From Phycisphaerales bacterium UBA1926 (GTDB lineage: Bacteria; Planctomycetota; Phycisphaerae; Phycisphaerales; UBA1924), in NCBI GenBank assembly GCA_002337215.1, contig DDFO01000026.1:37978-45813 (forward strand): a DNA stretch of 7,836 nt, read 5' to 3'. Positions 6,105 to 7,836 of this stretch are shown here, piece by piece. The first letter of the stretch is position 1. Each line of letters opens with the position of its first letter. The notes below the pieces were generated by a model. The model did not search any database. It had not been told where the DNA came from and was given only the letters and a program-made list of their open reading frames with translations. Made by a program: the position numbers and the translations under genes.

Positions 6105-6110
6105 TAGGAT
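6105..6110 (+). promoter_or_regulatory. TAGGAT box before the phosphatase gene: -10 element or AGGA ribosome site
   Basis: TAGGAT lies eight bases before ATG 6119. It matches TATAAT at four of six positions, like TAGACT before the sigma gene, and would give a leaderless transcript. The embedded AGGA (6106-6109), nine bases before the ATG, can equally serve as a weak ribosome site on a message read through from the secreted-protein gene, which stops only 39 bases upstream. No -35 is evident, though TTGATC at 6076-6081 lies 23 bp away. Confidence 0.3.
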
Positions 6111-6118
6111 CGCCCCAG

Positions 6119-7836
6119 ATGGGGACCCATTCAACAACAATCTACGCCCCGGAACCGATCCGGCTCGACCCCATCGCAGGGCCGGACGCGGACCCGCTGC
6201 GCGTCGAGCCCGGCTCATCGGCGACGATCGGCCGCTCGATGAGCAACGACCTGGTGCTGCTCGACGGGGCGGTCTCGCGGGAGCACGCGCTGCTGGCCGA
6301 GAAGGCGGGGCGATGGCTGCTGACCGACCGTGGCAGCCGGCACGGGACGCTTCTCAACGGCGTGAGACTCGAGGCGGGTGAGGCGACGACGATCCGTGGG
6401 GGCGACCTGATCCGCATCGGTCCGTGGACGCTGCGTGTCCGGCTCGGGACCGCGCCGGACTCGTCCCGCCGGACCGGGGCACCGATGGGACATTCGGGCA
6501 CGGGGACCGCGGTCGCGACGATCGTCAGCACGCCGGGCAAGGGCGAGGTCGTCCAGCGTGTCACCGACGACGAGGTCGGCCGGCTCGCGAAGAACCGGCT
6601 CGATCTCCTGTTCGAGTACGCCGCGCAGATCAACGCCGCGCCCGACGAGTCGGGGCTGTGCGAGTCGGCGCTGCAGAACGCGTTGACGGGTTCCGGCTAT
6701 TCGCGCGGGGCGCTGCTGCGGACTGTGCCGGCGAGCAACGCGGATTCGGATCATCGCTACGAGGTCATCGCGGCGTTGTCACGTGACGCGGGCTCGTTCG
6801 CGTCGTCGAACTTCGACGTCAGCGCGTCGCTGCTCAACGAGGCCTCGGACGGCAAGCCCGCGCTGCTCGAATCGGTCGGGGGGGACATGCCCGACTACGG
6901 GCAGAGCGTGATGGACCTGAGCATCCATTCGGCGCTGTGCGTGCCGATCATGGTGGGCGAGACGATCGACAGCTATCTGTATCTCGACGCGCGCGGGCAC
7001 GAGCGGACGGTGCAGCAGGACGCGACGGGGTTCTGCGTCGCGCTCGCGCGGATCTGCGGGCTCGCGATGTCGAACCTCGTGCGCCGCGAGCTCGAGAGCC
7101 GGCAGGCGGAGATGATGGTGCAGCTCGGCGCGGCTCGCGAGGCGCAGCAGGTCATCCTGCCCCCCGAGCAGGGCACGGTGGGGGGGATGGACTACGCCCT
7201 GCGGATGCGGCCCGGTATGTACGTCGCGGGAGACATGTTCGACATCATCGACGTCGGCGCGGACGTGGTCTCCGACGGCGACAGCCGATCGGCGGGCGAG
7301 CGCGTCGCGGTGTTCCTGGGCGATGTGACTGGCGAGGGCATCGGGGCCGGCATCCTGATGGCGAGCGGGCAGAGCCACCTCCACGCGTTGCTCCAGCAGC
7401 ACGCGGACCCGCAGATCGCGGTGAACGCGGTGAACAGGTACCTCGCCGAGCACTCCCCCCCCGACCGGTTCATCTCGCTGTGGGTCGGGCTGTTCGACCG
7501 CGGCGCGCAGACGCTGACGTACGTCGATGCGGGGCACGGGCACTGGACCGTCGTGCGGGAGGGCACGCCGACGCGTGAGACGGCGCGGGGCGGGATCCCC
7601 GCCGCGATCGATCCGGGTGTGACCTACACCGCGCGCACGATCCCGTTCAACGAGGGCGACCGGCTTGTCGTCTTCAGCGACGGCGTGATCGAGCAGAGCG
7701 CAACGGGAACAACGCGGGCCGAGGACATGTTCGGTATGGACAGAGTCCTGGGTCTGCTCGCGGAGAGTTCGTCGCCCGGGGGCGATGTTGAGCGGGTGAT
7801 GCGGGCGGTGCTGGCGCACGCGGGTGGCGACGCCCT
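6119..7836 (+). CDS. FHA-GAF-SpoIIE (PP2C-type) Ser/Thr phosphatase, 3' end outside the window
   Basis: The first 572 residues are present and the frame is still open at the last base. The FHA domain (about 27-110) shows IGRS (R39), SREHA (S53, H56) and GSRHGTLLNG (N80), the residues that bind phosphothreonine peptides. A GAF-like sensor domain follows (about 158-320), then a helical linker (VRRELESRQAEMMVQLG) that is probably a signalling coil. The SpoIIE/PP2C domain (about 338-570) has AREAQQVILPP, VAGDMFD (D372), GDVTGEGIGAGILMA (D402), VDAGHGHW and VFSDGVIEQ (D521), so the metal-binding aspartates are kept and it should be active. The build matches RsbU-like phosphatases, which usually dephosphorylate anti-anti-sigma proteins. 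No signal peptide or membrane helix is seen, so it is cytoplasmic. It starts 39 bases after the secreted-protein gene and may be cotranscribed. The FHA domain could dock on the autophosphorylated kinase encoded upstream; this is inference. Only a short C-terminal part of the domain appears to be missing. Confidence 0.9.
   Translation, partial: MGTHSTTIYAPEPIRLDPIAGPDADPLRVEPGSSATIGRSMSNDLVLLDGAVSREHALLAEKAGRWLLTDRGSRHGTLLNGVRLEAGEATTIRGGDLIRIGPWTLRVRLGTAPDSSRRTGAPMGHSGTGTAVATIVSTPGKGEVVQRVTDDEVGRLAKNRLDLLFEYAAQINAAPDESGLCESALQNALTGSGYSRGALLRTVPASNADSDHRYEVIAALSRDAGSFASSNFDVSASLLNEASDGKPALLESVGGDMPDYGQSVMDLSIHSALCVPIMVGETIDSYLYLDARGHERTVQQDATGFCVALARICGLAMSNLVRRELESRQAEMMVQLGAAREAQQVILPPEQGTVGGMDYALRMRPGMYVAGDMFDIIDVGADVVSDGDSRSAGERVAVFLGDVTGEGIGAGILMASGQSHLHALLQQHADPQIAVNAVNRYLAEHSPPDRFISLWVGLFDRGAQTLTYVDAGHGHWTVVREGTPTRETARGGIPAAIDPGVTYTARTIPFNEGDRLVVFSDGVIEQSATGTTRAEDMFGMDRVLGLLAESSSPGGDVERVMRAVLAHAGGDA

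Noticed and set aside
6779..7819. 346-codon - strand frame opposite the phosphatase gene
   Set aside because: Arg/His/Pro-rich shadow. The + strand frame contains all SpoIIE/PP2C motifs over the same bases.
1..7836. Frequent GATC/CGATCG words across the window
   Set aside because: They mostly fall at codons for Asp/Ile (GAT-C, ATC-G) in a high-GC code and show no clustering that suggests an origin or methylation array.
1..7836. tRNA, rRNA, CRISPR, insertion sequence or attachment site
   Set aside because: No cloverleaf-like sequence, spaced repeat array, transposase motif or terminal inverted repeat pair was seen.

Overview
The window reads as high-GC chromosomal DNA from a member of the Planctomycetota, most likely the Phycisphaerae/Phycisphaerales. 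This is an inference from family types: a short ECF-like sigma factor of the planctomycete type next to a membrane Hanks-type kinase, a secreted protein ending in a PEP-CTERM-like tail, and an FHA-GAF-PP2C phosphatase, all with extreme G/C at the third codon position. There are four genes, all on the + strand. No tRNA, rRNA, insertion sequence, CRISPR array or phage gene is visible.

Layout. 1-204 is non-coding. It carries two short direct-repeat pairs, each with an 11-bp period, and a TAGACT box seven bases before the first gene. 205-846 encodes a 213-aa sigma-70 family factor (regions 2 and 4). 847-1098 is a 252-base gap rich in inverted repeats, including a bulged GC-rich hairpin with a T-rich tail, and ends in a hairpin followed by a clear GGAGG ribosome site. 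1099-3879 encodes a 926-aa receptor-like Ser/Thr kinase: kinase domain, one transmembrane helix, coiled coil, long helical C-terminal region. 3880-4027 is a 148-base gap with small inverted repeats and the ribosome site of the next gene. 4028-6079 encodes a 683-aa secreted beta-repeat protein with a signal peptide and a PAPA-type C-terminal sorting tail; its middle holds three related modules starting exactly 99 residues apart. 6119 to the window end encodes the first 572 residues of an FHA-GAF-SpoIIE/PP2C phosphatase, cut by the window edge.

How the genes may work together. The sigma factor and kinase form the sigma/Hanks-kinase pairing common in planctomycetes, so the kinase may sense a signal through its C-terminal half and modulate transcription through the sigma factor or a partner. 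The last gene brings a phosphothreonine-binding FHA domain and a PP2C-type phosphatase with its metal-binding acidic residues in place. It could read or reverse the kinase output, but the secreted-protein gene lies between them and the link is only positional. The secreted protein looks like an envelope or extracellular-matrix component and could be a target of the regulation.

I do not see a wholly new system. The points most worth checking are the repeat-bearing, possibly leaderless sigma promoter, the sigma-kinase intergenic RNA structures, the 99-residue modules, and the possible kinase/phosphatase circuit.
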